64,000 nucleotides of DNA from Parelaphostrongylus tenuis (GCA_019055375.1 JAHQIW010007294.1:1-64000), one strand, 5' to 3'. Positions 20,826 through 32,938 are shown, numbered from the stretch's first letter. Translations and numbers: made by a program. The notes: generated by a model not told the origin, from the letters alone.

Positions 20826-22935
20826 GCTCGTTTCGAGTGTTTTCTCAAAACCATGCTGAAATTTCAATGTATCTCACAATTTTTATCTGAGCGACATGTC
20901 ATGTGATCTGTTTAGGGGCTCTTCTACAGTCAGTCGGGTTGGCCCTTCGTCTTTAGCCAATCCTCTCGGGTTGCTCCAGTAAGCGACAACGTACGATTTG
21001 CACGTGCCATAAAGTAAAATAATTCACTGTATCGGCAGTGTTGTACACTCGATTGCTCTTGGTTGGTACTTTTGAAACATTATACCGTTTTTGTTTTTTT
21101 ATTGTTTTCATATAAATTGAAAGAGGACGAATATGTCGTTCCACCGGTCCTTCCTTCCGAAATCCGACATGCTATATCGTCGGTGAAAAACAGAACAACA
21201 CCCGGTCCAGACAGGATTAGACCAGAACACCTGAAGAACCTGCCGCCAGTTCTCATCAACACCCTGGCTCGGCTCTTCTCTCGCTTCCTGTCTGATTGCA
21301 AGGTCCCTTTTATATGGTAAACCAGCAAGACCGTATTGTTGTTCAAAAAGGGAGACCTTCACGACATAGGCAATTATCGCCCAATCTGCTTGCTGTCCGT
21401 TGTCTATAAACTCTTTACTCGAGTCATCCTGAACAGGATTGACAGAACACTGGACGAAGGACAGCCATGCGAACAAGCAGGGTTCAGAAAAGGATTTAGT
21501 TCCATGGACCACATCCACACGATCACAAGACTCATTGAAGTTTCGCGAGAGTACAAACAACCACTCTGTCTCACTTTTATCGATCTGAAGAAAGCCTTTG
21601 ATTCAGTGGAAACAGAAGCGGTTATAGAGGCTCTGGATAACCAGGGCGTCCCTACTCGGTACATAATGATCCTTCGTGAGCTTTATAAAGATTTCACGAC
21701 CAGAATATCTCCATTTTACAACAATATCACCATTGACGTAAGAAGAGGGGTTCGACAAGGCGATACAATATCGCCAAAACTATTCACTGCCACCCTACAA
21801 AACGTCATGCGAACATTAGAATGGGACGAAATGGGAGTGAAAATTGACGGTCGACAATTAAACCATCTTCGCTTTGCTGACGATATCGTTCTCATAACAC
21901 CAAACATCAGCCAAGCGGAACGAATGTTGACTGATTTCGACAACGCCTGTGGAAAGATCGGTCTTCAACTGAATCTAACGAAAACAATGTTCATGAGGAA
22001 CGGATGGGTTTCTAATGCCCCATTCACGCTCAACGGAACGACAATTTCCGAATGCTCCAGTTACATCTATCTGGTCGTGAAATCAACATGATGAACGACC
22101 TAGCCCCAGAGTTGAGCAGGAGGAAACGAGCGGCTTGGGGAACGTTTAAGAGCATCGAAGATGTAGTGAAGAGGACAAAGAACATCCGACTCCGTGCCCA
22201 CCTTTTCGACTCGACAATTATCCCTGCCCTAACGTATGCAGCAGAAACCTGGTCGCTACGTAAGCAGGATGAAAGATCACTTGCCGTTATCGAACGCGCA
22301 GTCGAAAGGTCGATGCTAGGAGTATCTCGTATTTCGCAAATGAGACAAAGGATCCGAACTTCCGACCTACGTCAACGATCGAAAATCAGAGACGCCGTTC
22401 TACACGCCAGGATATCGAAAATAAGGTGGGCCGGACACGTGATGCGCTTCAACGACAACCGATGGACGAGAGCCGTTACCGACTGGATTCCTCGGGACGT
22501 CAAGCGCTCTAAAGGAAGACCACTGACCCGTTGGTCCGATTTCTTCACGAAAGCGATGGAAGAAAGATATGATGCTCAGCGAATTCCTAGAGCAAGGAGG
22601 ACCCACTGGGCTACTCTTGCACGCGATAGGGAAAAATGGAAGAGTTGCTGGTACCCGCTCGAGTCACTCGACGATCAACGGGACGACAGGTGATATCACC
22701 ACCAGGTGGTGGTGATACTGTTTGTTCCGAGTGTCTTCTTAATACCACGCTCAAATATCATTATATCTTATAATTAATATAAGAGGGGATGGAGCATCTC
22801 CGAGAGGATTGGCTAAGGACGAAGGGCTTGCCCGACTGACGAGACTGCCAAGGCCGAAACACTTGTATCGGGCTCTACAAGAGCCCATAAACAGGCCACA
22901 TGACATGTTGGCTCAAATAATAATCAAGAGTCCAA
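20826..22935. mobile_element. Foldback MITE, family F1, copy e, split by RTE copy 2
   Basis: The left portion (20826-21105) runs from TCGTTTCGAGTGTTTTCTC through CATGTCATGTG to ATTGCTCTTGGTTGGTA. The right portion (22715-22935) resumes with TTGTTCCGAGTGTCTTCTTA and continues through the inverse core CGAAACACTTGTATCGGGC to TTGGCTCAAATAATAAT. In the uninterrupted copy at 16840-17445 these two edges are contiguous, so the LINE landed inside the foldback. A likely imperfect target duplication is ATAC(C/T)GTTT, seen on both sides. Confidence 0.75.
21109..22715 (+). pseudogene. RTE-type LINE copy 2: reverse transcriptase only, 5'-truncated
   Basis: It starts just before KEDEYVVPPVLPSEIRHA, so the endonuclease is absent. 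The RT carries LTFIDLKKAFDSV, RQGDTISPKLF and FADDIVLI, as in copy 1, and ends with ...LDDQRDDR and TGA at 22691-22693, which copy 1 has lost by frameshift. Damage: a TAA at about 21318 replaces the Lys in the QWKTSK motif, and a 1-nt shift near 22070 separates the catalytic part from the C-terminal maturase-like region (from 22052, frame 2). The short tail contains TATCACCACCAGGTGGTGGTGATA-type palindromic sequence (about 22695-22720). It is inserted in foldback F1e and is a typical 5'-truncated, target-primed insertion. Confidence 0.92.
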
Positions 22936-23059
22936 TAATCAATGACATTATGATTTCCTACTTCTGAAATGGAATCCCGAGCAGAAGCTAGTGACCTATC
23001 AAAAATGGTACTGTAGTTGCATGTGACACGACTTTATCGATAATTCTCGATAATCTTTC

Positions 23060-23285
23060 GATTTATCATAACTTTCGTTTTGAGTGTTAAGACCACAGCT
23101 CAAATTTCAATATGCCTAGCAATCATTTTGCAAAGGACATAGAGTGTAAAACGTTCGTCGTCGCTAACTCTTAGTGTGGGGGCTGGAGCTCCCACACAGG
23201 ATTGGCAAAAGACGAGAAACAGTAACTGCCCGACTGATGAGATCGCATGATCGAAACACATGTATCGGGCTCTAAAAATCTTTCG
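23060..23285. mobile_element. Foldback MITE, family F1, copy f (partial)
   Basis: Starts with CGTTTTGAGTGTTAAGACCA and CAATATGCCTAGCAATCATT, continues with CGACTGATGAGATCGCATGA and the inverse core CGAAACACATGTATCGGGC. Shorter than copy b, which it resembles most. Confidence 0.65.
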
Positions 23286-23729
23286 ATTATTAGTGTACTT
23301 CTGAAGTTGGGCTATCACTTAATGGGTACTAACTTCTTGTACTACATCTTTCTGTACCATGAGCGTATTTCATCGTGGCTGCTTGGACACCGTACATGAC
23401 TCCCGATCCTACATACTCTACGCACTTTTGAGTCAAATGTCAGCGTTGTGGTTTCCTGTGCCTCGTTCAGTTCCTACTTTTCAGAAAACAGTAAGACCAT
23501 CTTCAGCTACTTGCAGCCTTCCATCGGTACACCGGCGTCCTGGTTAGCCACCTGTCTGTGATGCATTTTCCCCTCTACTGAGACCATCTTGAGTAAATCT
23601 TTCCTGCGCCGCGTATATCAAAGCATGCTTGTGAGAATAGTCGCTTAGGCAGTCAGGTATAAGAAGATTCGCTAATATCGCTGCAATGGTTACGATGGAT
23701 AGCGGATCGAGAATTGTGGTGCTACAATA

Positions 23730-24240
23730 CCTTTCAATCGACTAATTGAGACCTCGCTTAAAAATTCCTTTATTTTGGTAGAATGTTTCAAGCCTTTCAA
23801 AGATTTGATAAAGGCATCTTTAGTGGTACACGTACGTTTCGGCGTTCTCGCAAGCCTCATTACTACCACATGCCTCTCGGCTCAACCCTACTATCACTAG
23901 TTGTCGCCGATGAGTATGTATCTACGTCAAGTGAGAAGATTGTACTGATTTTCTAAACAGGGTATTAAAACAGTCCATTGAAATGTATTGTTACATATGC
24001 TCCGTAGCAGCCGTAAGCCATGCAATTGACAATTAATCACTTTGAAAGAGCCTACATTAAGTGATCTTCCACTTGACGTAAAGTGATACATCTTCGGCAG
24101 CGGCTAATAGTAATAGTAGGGGTGAGGTAACGTATGTCATACCGCCGAGACGTGCGAGAACGCCGAAACGTACGTATGCCACTAAAGACGCCTTTACCAG
24201 ACCTCTGAAAGGCTTTAAACATTTTATCAGATTGTACTAT
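23730..24240. mobile_element. Foldback element, family F2, copy b
   Basis: Arms 23788-23945 and 24055-24235 are inverted copies: AAGCCTTTCAAAGATTTGAT, ACGTACGTTTCGGCGTTCTC and ACGTCAAGTG on the left, with the inverses on the right. The outer left block ACCTTTCAATCGACTAATTG matches F2 in the LAMTOR2 intron. Confidence 0.7.
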
Positions 24241-24349
24241 CGTCCAATATTCCCCTCTCCCTCCCACATCAGCGAGCGAGGCGCAGGTGTCCAAAACGAC
24301 ATCCTGCGCTACTGCAGCGAGCCAATCGATGGGATGATAAAAAGACATG

Positions 24350-25725
24350 TGTCAGGCTTGTGCTTTTAGATACTTCAGATAGTGCTATTGCCTGAAGTGA
24401 AAGATCACTGGAGCGGAGCAGACAACCTTATATTCATAACGCAATTTGGAACCAGGTATCATACGAAGGGTTAGAATTCTGAAAGTCGCAAATCACATCT
24501 AGCAGATGATGATGAATGATGCGTTGCAGAAGACTCCTTGAACAGCGTGTACAGGATGTGTCTCAATGGTGTAGCTTTCGTATTGAAAAAGTATTGAAAA
24601 ATAGGACAACTGAGCGCTCTATTTACTAGAATTATCTATATAGAAGTCCCTCTTATAATCTACCAACCTTTTGATGTAATGAGGATTACTTATAATCAAA
24701 ATCTACTATGTAACTACCACTAAGTCCTCTGTGAAGTCGAAAAGATGGGCTGACTGTTGGGCAAACAAAATGCTATCCTCTTTTTTTGCAAGTTGCACAA
24801 GCAAAAGGTGTCCTTTCCAATAGCTGAGCTCGGTACTGGGATTTTCATTTTTCGAGCCTATTGAAGAACTACTGGTAGTCTAGTGGAAAAGGAAATCAAC
24901 AATTCACCAGAATAGTCCACAAAATGACACTGCACGTGACAGAAATTATTTGAAAGCAGGGGTTTTCAAGATAATTGGGCACCCTTATTGAAAATACAGT
25001 TATAAGTGTCTTTGAAAGATGATCTAATTTTTTAGCAATAGCATTTTTTAAAAATAAAAATCTCAATTCATAATGCCAAATAATTCGCTGTGAAGCCGAA
25101 AACGATTGCAAAACATTATTCTTTAGAAATCTTTTCACAAAACCATCTAAGTATCAAATCAGAATTTTTAAGGCTGTCGACTGACTCAAAACCATGAAAA
25201 AAGTGTAGTAGAACACATCATATAACTTTTTTGAAAAAAAACTCTGTTTGTTAATGAGGACGCTTTTGAAAACCACTGCATCAATGATTTATCACCTCAT
25301 GTACTCCTTTTTAGTCTGTTCCTTGCAACGTAACAATTGAGATTTTTGAGAGAACACTTATATTAATAATGCTAATATGAACGTCTACTTCATATAGCCG
25401 AACAAATAATCTGTCAATCAGAAATGCGGAAAACCACCACAAAGGGATCCATTTTGAATGAGATCGGACGAAATGAACGAGCAACAAATTCAACATTGTG
25501 AAAAAAAAAACATAATGTCGGTCGAATCATTCGCATTTTTCCATTGTAGTTTGACTTTTTGGAACAAAGTATAATAAAGAAAAAGAATAAAATTGCGCAG
25601 TTTCTTTTGCCGAGTTTTTACTGGCCATCGTCTTTTGATTGTTCCTAGTTGAGAAAATAATCAATGAGAACTGATTGGCGACGGCGAGGATTCAATGTGG
25701 TTCAAAGATCTAAGGAGGTTTTTGA
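24350..25725. other. AT-rich region without identified gene
   Basis: Only short frames without recognisable motifs. The segment around 24850 shares weak blocks with 9890 and 16540. Confidence 0.3.
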
Positions 25726-25729
25726 TTTA

Positions 25730-26195
25730 CCTTCGAGGGATGCACCGTGTATTCGACTTCATCAAGCATCGTGAGAGGTGATTGTATGCATATCTGACCT
25801 TTACAATGTCTCGCGATACCCTGCCGATGTGTTAACCCTTCAATGACCATGATAGTCATTTTGATGCTCATCAAGTCACCTCAAATCTCGTTTAGCTAAT
25901 GTGATCGCGGTGTCGGATCTCGTTGAAAAGCCGGCAGACAACCAGACACGCATGCACAAACATATATAGCTGCTTGTTTGGCTGCCGCGCAAACGATGGC
26001 GCGACGCCGCCCACCTATCAACACTGGTCCTCAAAGGGTCAAATCTGTGTTGTTATCCTCCCAAACACGTCTGTTGCAAATTTCACGACACTGGAGGGAT
26101 GGAAGATTTGGTGGACTTTAAGCATGGATCGAAACATTGATCACTTGTGCGTCACAGAGCATCTCTAGCTACTGCGCCACACGTGGCTCACAATG
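25730..26195 (-). repeat. SINE family S1 copy interrupted by a piggyBac-type MITE
   Basis: On the minus strand the element starts at the right with a tRNA-like head (GTGGCGCAGTAGCTAGAG inverse near 26170-26187; TTTCGATCCATGC near 26125) and ends at the left with the inverse of CGGTGCATCCCTCG. The body is broken at 25832 by a 203-bp insertion. Without it the flanks rejoin to give the sequence seen in the intact S1 copy at 54507. Confidence 0.75.
25836..26038. mobile_element. piggyBac-type MITE, copy 1
   Basis: 203 bp with inverted ends CCCTTCAATGACCA and TGGTCCTCAAAGGG (consensus CCCTTTGAGGACCA), preceded by TTAA (25832-25835) and followed by TCAA (26039-26042), a one-base decay of TTAA. CCC-ends with TTAA duplication define piggyBac-superfamily insertions. 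It has no coding capacity. Confidence 0.8.
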
Positions 26196-26338
26196 TTGAG
26201 TTGTCTCATAATTTTTTTTTTGCATTTCGGCACTTGTTAATTCACTTGTTACTTATCTAAAAAATTCAATTAATCAACGGTGTAATCACTATGATAATCT
26301 CTGATATGCAGCCATTGCAGGGCAAAGATTGGATGCTT

Positions 26339-26360
26339 TCCCCCCCCCCCCTCCCCCCCA
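26339..26360. repeat. Poly-C tract
   Basis: Thirteen C, one T and seven C in a row, directly beside the mariner remnant. The minus strand is therefore G-rich enough for quadruplex formation. Confidence 0.85.
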
Positions 26361-26394
26361 ACGAATGAGGCTGGCAGTTAGAGAACTTAGCGAG

Positions 26395-26700
26395 TCCGCT
26401 TTTGAGCTGGTTATAGCTTTTGAAATTTCTTTCCGCAGTTACTTCTTCGGGGTGCGGAAGAGATGGTAATCCGATGGAACAATATCTCAGAGCTATGCGG
26501 TGAATGTGGTGCTGTGGACCAGTCCATTTTCTCCAAAATGTGACGAGTCGACTTTGCAATGTTTAATCGAGCGTTATTCCGGAGAATGGCGGCACCGAAT
26601 CGCTTCGGATGTTTCTCTCGCACTGCTGCGGCCAATTTCCGGGAATTGGCATTGATTGTTTGCTTGTTGTCGCACAGTTTTTAGAGCAGCAGCCCCTACC
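26395..26700 (-). pseudogene. Mariner transposase C-terminal fragment M2
   Basis: The minus strand reads LAAAVREKHPKRFGAAIL, then RNNARLNIAKSTRHILEKM and WSTAPHSPHSSEILFHR. This matches the mariner block HDNARPH...KST...LEELGW...PHPPYSPDLAPSDYHLF. The second catalytic Asp (HDN) and the third (SDY) are both lost, so it is inactive. A few further residues near 26380 continue the family pattern. Confidence 0.75.
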
Positions 26701-26979
26701 AATCGAAATGAGGGCATAATATTCCGAGCATGGAATTTTGGCCCTGGTTGAGATGGCATATCATTACCGCGGTGCAGTAAATGGGCGTGGCGCGTGTTGT
26801 TCTCGTAGTACACCTAGGACACATCTCCATAACCCAGGAACATTCATCAACATACCACACTGTTTAGCAATAACCGGATTTGAAATGGAGGAAAGCAACC
26901 GAATTTCAGAAGCTATTTTCTTCAATTTCGGCATTATCAATGAAATATACATTCTTTGATGATGAGGCTAATAGCAAGA

Positions 26980-27135
26980 ATTTGATAAAAATGAACCTTA
27001 TTTGGCTAACGTTTCGAAGTTTTCGTATTCTTCAGATGCGAGTCGATTGCCCACAGTCTTTCGTACTCGAGATGATCTTCATCTTCGTTGTCGCTCGAGT
27101 CGAACCTTATTTGGTGAGCTCCGTTTGAATGAGGA
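26980..27135. repeat. Core-motif repeat fragment
   Basis: GGCTAACGTTTCGAAGTTTT then TTCTTCAGATGCGAGTCG resembles the F3 core. The rest of the segment is unassigned. Confidence 0.3.
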
Positions 27136-27549
27136 ACCCACCTTCTACCGACTTCGCAAACAGAATATATAGTAATACTATAAAAATAGTAGATATAATA
27201 CAGTATAATGTAAGATAATATGCAATACAATGCGGAAATGTACATATATGTATATTTCAGTAAACTACTCCAGTGTGAAAAAATCCATATAAATGCAAAT
27301 CTAAATATCTTTGTGAAATTCATTAGACGTTGTCCAACCTGAGTCGTGTAAATAAATAAGATAGACTTCAACATAAATGTTTTTGAAAATCTTGCACCTA
27401 GAAATAAGTAAACTCTTTTGCATAAAAAGAAAAGAAGGAATATTCAACATATATATTATAGATACCGCGATGGTTATAGCAGGTAAAGATTTTATGCGAG
27501 TCGGAATATCAGCAAGAATTTCTTGTTTAACCGCTTTAGCATAGTTTTG

Positions 27550-27765
27550 ATGTTGTCACTACATATCCAAGAATGTCGAGTGGTGTGCCAAACTTTGCGT
27601 TTAAAACAAGAGTTAAATCCTTGTCTCACTCTTTAGAACACACCCTCCGAATGGTAAGACGCAAGTTCAATTCCCAATCGAGGTCCAAAGTTTTGCATAT
27701 CATTCAACATGCTGCATATGTCGAAATAACGTCAACAATAATGAAACTAATGATAATAAATTTAA
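27550..27765 (+). mobile_element. Short tRNA-bearing inverted-repeat element
   Basis: Ends CATATCCAAGAATGTCGAGT...GCCAAACTTTG and the inverse of CAAAGTTTTGCATATCATTC form TIRs of about 40 bp. Inside is a tRNA-like stretch with GGTAAGACGCAAG and B-box-like AGTTCAATTCCC. It is the single-arm relative of the 48690 foldback. Confidence 0.55.
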
Positions 27766-27894
27766 TAGTTGTTTTAAATTGGCGCTAATACTCGGTAATG
27801 TTGACAAATAGTAAACAATGTCAATAAATGTGATATTTTGATTAATGAAATGCGAATGATTTCATGGATTTGAATTTTTGTTTTTGATCCACAC

Positions 27895-28130
27895 GATCCG
27901 TTATTACATCCTGCTGTGTGGCTTCCAGCAATTCTTGCATTCGATTAGTTTCCTTGCGTTATTTCCTTCATGGATGTCGCGGAAAGCTGATCGAAACGAT
28001 TCCTTCTACAGTCATGAGGATAACTGAGCTAAGGCGTTCCAGGTGATTGCAGGAGAGTGTAAAGGGAGGGGGTCGACTCAGTATTTTACTTCCTGACAAC
28101 CTGCGTCACTAATCACTTAATCACTCGCCC
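27895..28130 (-). repeat. SINE family S4 copy
   Basis: Blocks ATTCTTGCATTCGATTAGTT, TTCATGGATGTCGCGG, GAGCTAAGGCGTTC and GTGATTGCAGGAGAGTG in family order. The tRNA-like head inverse is near 28065-28120. Confidence 0.6.
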
Positions 28131-28599
28131 ACAACCTTTCTCCCCTCCCAAAAGAAACTGCAGTACTTCACAAAAAGATTTCCATTTGATTTTAGATTGA
28201 ATTCCGATTCGCTAGCCAAATCGGATCACATGACAGGTTGTTATTTGTTATTCTGGATCTATTTTTAACTTGCGTGATACGAATCGGAAATGATTCATCA
28301 TTCATTCGGAAGGTGTGTTCATTCGAAAATGATTAATGTGGAAAGTGAATGTGTTCAATAGTGTTGTGAACTCAAATGAGTGAACTCATCAATGAGATAA
28401 ACATTTTAATAATGCCGTTTGAATAGAGAAAAGAGAGAGAGAAGAGAAAAAAATGTATATATAGGAAGTTGATGGCGATCCTCTATAACGTGAAATCATC
28501 GCAAAAGATCTACAGGAACGGGTTTCTTCCATTTTTTTATTTTGCGATTTGTTTTTCCAATTTCGACCTATAGAATTTCACTGTTATACTTTTATTAAG

Positions 28600-28890
28600 T
28601 TGTTTGTTACCATGACCCACCATCATATATGCTGCACTGGTTCTACCACTTCATCTCACTTGATTGCTCCGCATCTATCATCCGTGAAAATCCTTGGATA
28701 AGCGAATGTGTTCGAGTTTTGCGTGAGAAATTCATATCCTCTTTATGGATGCCGTGAAATACTAGTAGTAGATTCTTTGTAGATTGATGAGACAGTTTCA
28801 TTGGGCTCTTCCAAGTCAATGGTACAGGACTGCGAGCGATCTGTGTGAACCGCAGGGTGCTTTCAGCAGGCAACTTTGATAGCAACTTTT
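28600..28890 (-). repeat. SINE family S4 copy, diverged
   Basis: CTCTTTATGGATGCCGTGAA and TGGTACAGGACTGC correspond to conserved S4 positions. Longer spacing than other copies. Confidence 0.45.
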
Positions 28891-29462
28891 CAATCACGAA
28901 TGGATATCAAACTTGGCTGGTTGGATTTTGAGTCAAACTTTGTGCATATTACTGAATTGCATCCCTGACCACTTTTCTTTTCGATGCTCTGAACATTTTA
29001 ATATTTCAGAATACTAATTATAGATGTCGTCTTTGAGTAGTGCCTGTCACATGATATAATGGTTAAACCACAGATGTGAATTTAACTAAATTCCACACAC
29101 TATTGTTTTGTAGAGCTCTCCGTATTCTTTCCAAAAGTATGCCTCGAATTTGTTATAATTTAAGCTGTATTCAAGAAATAACTTAGCTCTAACCTGTCAG
29201 CGACCAACACAACGAGCTACTTTTAGAACACCATGTGTCTCACGTTCTATTCCTAGTTCTATGCCGCACCACCACAAATACCTACAAAAATGTAACAGAA
29301 AGTGTTTTCCTAGATCAGGAAAGTCGGGACTACTACGTTTTGTTAGAATAGGAGAGCGTATCAAATTTTGTAAAAAAGACCTATGAATTTTTTCAATGGT
29401 TCTTATTCAGAGAAAATTTGGTTGTATACAGGCTGATAGTCGTGGATTGCAAATGAAAGTGT

Positions 29463-30045
29463 AATAAGCCTGATAATCATTTTCAGCCATGCATTGGTCT
29501 GTTATGGGCACATATACAAAGCAATACACGTGTTTCGGCCTTGCACCCTCGTCAGTTGCACAGTGCCTTTCGTTTGAGCCATTCCCTTTGAGGAGATTTT
29601 GCTCACATATAGGAGTCGCAGACGTACCATCACCTTGCCATCAAATGAAAGAAATCACTAGATTATAATTATCTAGCATATTGAAATTTGAGCATGGTTT
29701 CAAAAAAACACTCGAAATGAAAAGTATGATATTTCATAAATACCAGCCAAGAACAATCGAATATACAACACTGCCTATTTAGTAGTTTTTTCACTTGATG
29801 GCACGTGTAAAGAGTATGTCTGCATTTCCTATATGTAAGAAAATTCTCCCCATAAGGGACTAGCTCAGACGAAAGGCAGTGTGTAACTGACGAGAGTGCA
29901 AGGCCGAAACACGTGTACAGCGCCGTAAGTGCTTATAATAAATAAATCACGTATATGCCTCAAAAATAATTACCAGGCATATTGAAATTTGAACGTGATC
30001 TCACGAAAAGACTAAAACGGAAAGTGTAATGTTCAGTCTCGTATG
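29463..30045. mobile_element. Foldback MITE, family F1, copy g
   Basis: The left arm has ACACGTGTTTCGGCCTTGCA and CTCGTCAGTTGC. The right arm has GCAAGGCCGAAACACGTGTA. The inner termini include TTTGAGCATGGTTTCAAAAA...CACTCGAAATGAAAAGTATG. Outer arms with TAATCATTTTCAGCC and AAAAATAATTACCAGG are diverged from other F1 copies. Confidence 0.75.
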
Positions 30046-30699
30046 AGATTATTGACGCCTGTAGCGATGTGGTGATTTGTAGCTTGCAATGCACATGGTG
30101 TCATTCGTACGAGCGCATTAGGCTAACCATATCTTCCAACCTTCGCAGTAAGTGGATTGATAGCAAATTTCTCTGAATGCGTAGAAGAATTGATTTTATA
30201 TCATGAAAAGTCAATGGAAGATTAGACGTGCATTCATTCTTTTTCCCGAGCTATGAATAGAATCGAATCCATTGCACTTCGCCAAAAAATTAGCAAACGC
30301 TGTTTTTCCTTTTTGAAAGCAAATCCTCTTACAATAATCTTTACTTATAGGTTTCGATATAACGTACAAGTAAATAAGAAAAATATTTGCAGCTGTGAAA
30401 CTTTACATACTGTCAAAAAGCAAATTCTTCTGTGTTTCTAACTATTCAGCCGTTTCTTTCTTGTTTTCGTTTCGGTTAACGTTAATACCTCCATTAGATG
30501 ATAGTTCTATTTTCAAAAAAAGAAAGAAAATCAGTGTTTTTCATCAAAGCTAGTGTGCTTGTGCTGCATCATTTATCATTTATAAAATGGACATTGTTTG
30601 GAAAATTGAGCACCATACCGCCAACATTTTGTGGAAGGACCTCTACCATAACAGAATAGAATCTATCGAAAAATTCTATGTATATGTATCATATTGTGC

Positions 30700-30800
30700 A
30701 TATGTATATGTATATATATATATATGCACAAATGCACATGTATGTACTCGTACGTATATTATATACATCATGTATATATATATATATATATATATTTATA
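30700..30800. repeat. TA microsatellite
   Basis: TATATG and (TA)n repeats abut the 3' end of the S1 SINE. Confidence 0.85.
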
Positions 30801-31135
30801 ACAGGTGATATATAAACTCTCGGCAGGTGATCTCGGCTTAGTATAGGTGACAAGTGATATATAAACTCTCGGCTTCGATGAATCCTAGAGGGATGCGCTA
30901 CGCAATCGTCTTCAATTTCTAGCTTGGCCTGAGGTGATGAATGCACATCTGGCTCTCACAATGACTTGCGGTTTACTACATCAAGTCAATGTACCTTATC
31001 CTACCAGGTATGTCTTTTACCAATTATACTTACCTCGGAGGCATGGAAGCTTTGGTGAACCATGAGCACGAGATCTAATCATTGACCGTGAGTGAGACTC
31101 AGAGCACCTGTGATCACTGCGCCACATGCGCTCTT
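30801..31135 (-). repeat. SINE family S1 copy with duplicated tail
   Basis: The minus-strand head at about 31060-31133 has GTGGCGCAGTGATC and AGATCTCGTGCTCATGG. The body includes TCATTGTGAGAGCCAG and ends at GGATTCATCGAAG. The tail block GGTGATATATAAACTCTCGG occurs twice (about 30805 and 30850), i.e. a tandem tail. Confidence 0.7.
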
Positions 31136-31138
31136 GTA

Positions 31139-31186
<48 letters not shown>

Positions 31187-31299
31187 TATACATACATATA
31201 AATACAGATATATATATATATATATATATATACGTATACGTACACACATACATGTACATGTAATGTATGTGCGCAAATGTATATGTAAATATATGATTA

Positions 31300-31352
<53 letters not shown>
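31136..31352. repeat. TA microsatellite
   Basis: Long (TA)n tracts with CATACA/TACGTA interruptions. The open frames here are Tyr-Ile repeats only. Confidence 0.9.
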
Positions 31353-31353
<1 letters not shown>

Positions 31354-31524
31354 CAGACCTTTTTGCGCTGAAGATTTGAGTAGACACGACTACGACGAAT
31401 CACCGCGAAGACAAATGACACGGGCCATCGGCTCAAATTAATGGGATGAGATGAAGACGTCGGAAAGTTAGCAGTATAAAAAGTGTTATCAATCTCCTGT
31501 AAACTGAGAAGTCTTCGGCGTAAA

Positions 31525-31537
31525 ATTTATGTGTATA

Positions 31538-31576
<39 letters not shown>

Positions 31577-31682
31577 GTATATATATGTACTTATGCGTAT
31601 ACATGTATGTACATACATACGTACGTATATATATACACATATATATATTATACGTATACATGTGTGTACATACATACGTACG

Positions 31683-31726
<44 letters not shown>

Positions 31727-31728
31727 GG
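31525..31728. repeat. TA microsatellite
   Basis: (TA)n with an internal duplicated block around TACATACATACGTACGTATA (about 31610-31690). Confidence 0.9.
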
Positions 31729-31739
31729 CAGGGTCGAGT

Positions 31740-32560
31740 AGGACGAGTACGGAGAGGCTGCTAAAATCTCGGGGCCAAACTAGCTACCAAAATCTGAACA
31801 GCCTAAAGTGCCAGCAAAAGAGGTCGTTTCTTCATTTGTTTTCGTTCAACAGAAAAGAAGCTAGTCATCAATTGGACTTCACTTTGTAGGTTGTTCCTGT
31901 TGCGAGATGTTTTCGCTGATCAAAGGGTTGACTGGAACCTAACAAATTCGCGCTAAGAGTATCATTCAACAAAGGATTTTGAGAATGTCACAGTTATAAA
32001 AGCCTAGATGTATCGCTTTGCTTTTTGAAATTACTTTGCTAAAATTTCGACTTTTGCCAATAATCTCCTATCAACTTATACAGAATTTGCACTTTTCTCT
32101 TATAGGGTAGGGATTTCCGAAGGGACCACTTTTATTGTACAAAGACTTCACTAGACCGTGAGTAGTCATTCTAAAACTTAATCGTATAATTCAAAAATGT
32201 ACATGTTTTTTTAGAAGTACCTTCTTACAGCGCTGTAGTTGGGAAAATGAAACTATGTTTCACACGCCTTGCTCATTAGCGCGCACATTTTTCGCAGGAC
32301 ACAGCTGAAAACTTCTTCTCCACCAAATGAGCTCGGTTTTTCATTTGTTCCCTTAGCAGAAAGAACCGTTATTTACTTTTATTAGTTCTGCTAGTATCTG
32401 TCGTTAATATTTATTTAGCATGAACGCAATATTTACATTGATTAATAGTGTGCTCTTTCTATACAATTTCATTTCACATGAGATGAACAACATATTAAAA
32501 TACATGTCGTAACAAGTGGCACTTCCTACAACGTTTGAACAATTGCTAGTAGAACCCGCT
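31740..32560. other. Intergenic, nothing identified
   Basis: No coding or repeat identity. A GA-rich simple repeat follows at about 32568-32645 (GAGAGAGAGGAAGAGGAAGA type). Confidence 0.3.
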
Positions 32561-32732
32561 GTAATGAAAAGAGATAGAGAGAGAGGAAGAGGAAGAGAAA
32601 ATGACAGAGACAGAGGAAGAGAGAGAGAGAAGGAAAATGAGAAGAAAGGTCATAAAAAATAATACAGATCACTGTAGATCAGTGCAAATGATCTGCGTAG
32701 ACCTAGATCAATCTCCTCCCCATTTGACTTAG

Positions 32733-32938
32733 CCCTTTAAGGACCATGAAGAGCATTTCGCTTATCACCGCACGACGTCAAGTCTCACTCAGCAACTATA
32801 ACAGCGGCGTCACGCTCATGGGAATGCAGGCAGCCATCCAGACAAAGCCAGGCAGATATCCATGCACAGAGAAAGTCGCGTCTAGTGGGAAAGCGACGAC
32901 GCAACGCTGTCTGTCTATCAACGCTGGTCCTCAAAAGG
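32733..32938. mobile_element. piggyBac-type MITE, copy 2, TTAG duplication
   Basis: 206 bp, ends CCCTTTAAGGACCA and TGGTCCTCAAAAGG, with internal similarity to copy 1 (CTATCAACGCTGGTCCTC). TTAG flanks both sides (32729-32732 and 32939-32942) instead of the usual TTAA. Confidence 0.75.

Noticed and set aside
31017..31764. Open frames of 80-105 codons
   Set aside because: They translate TA microsatellites into Tyr-Ile repeats.
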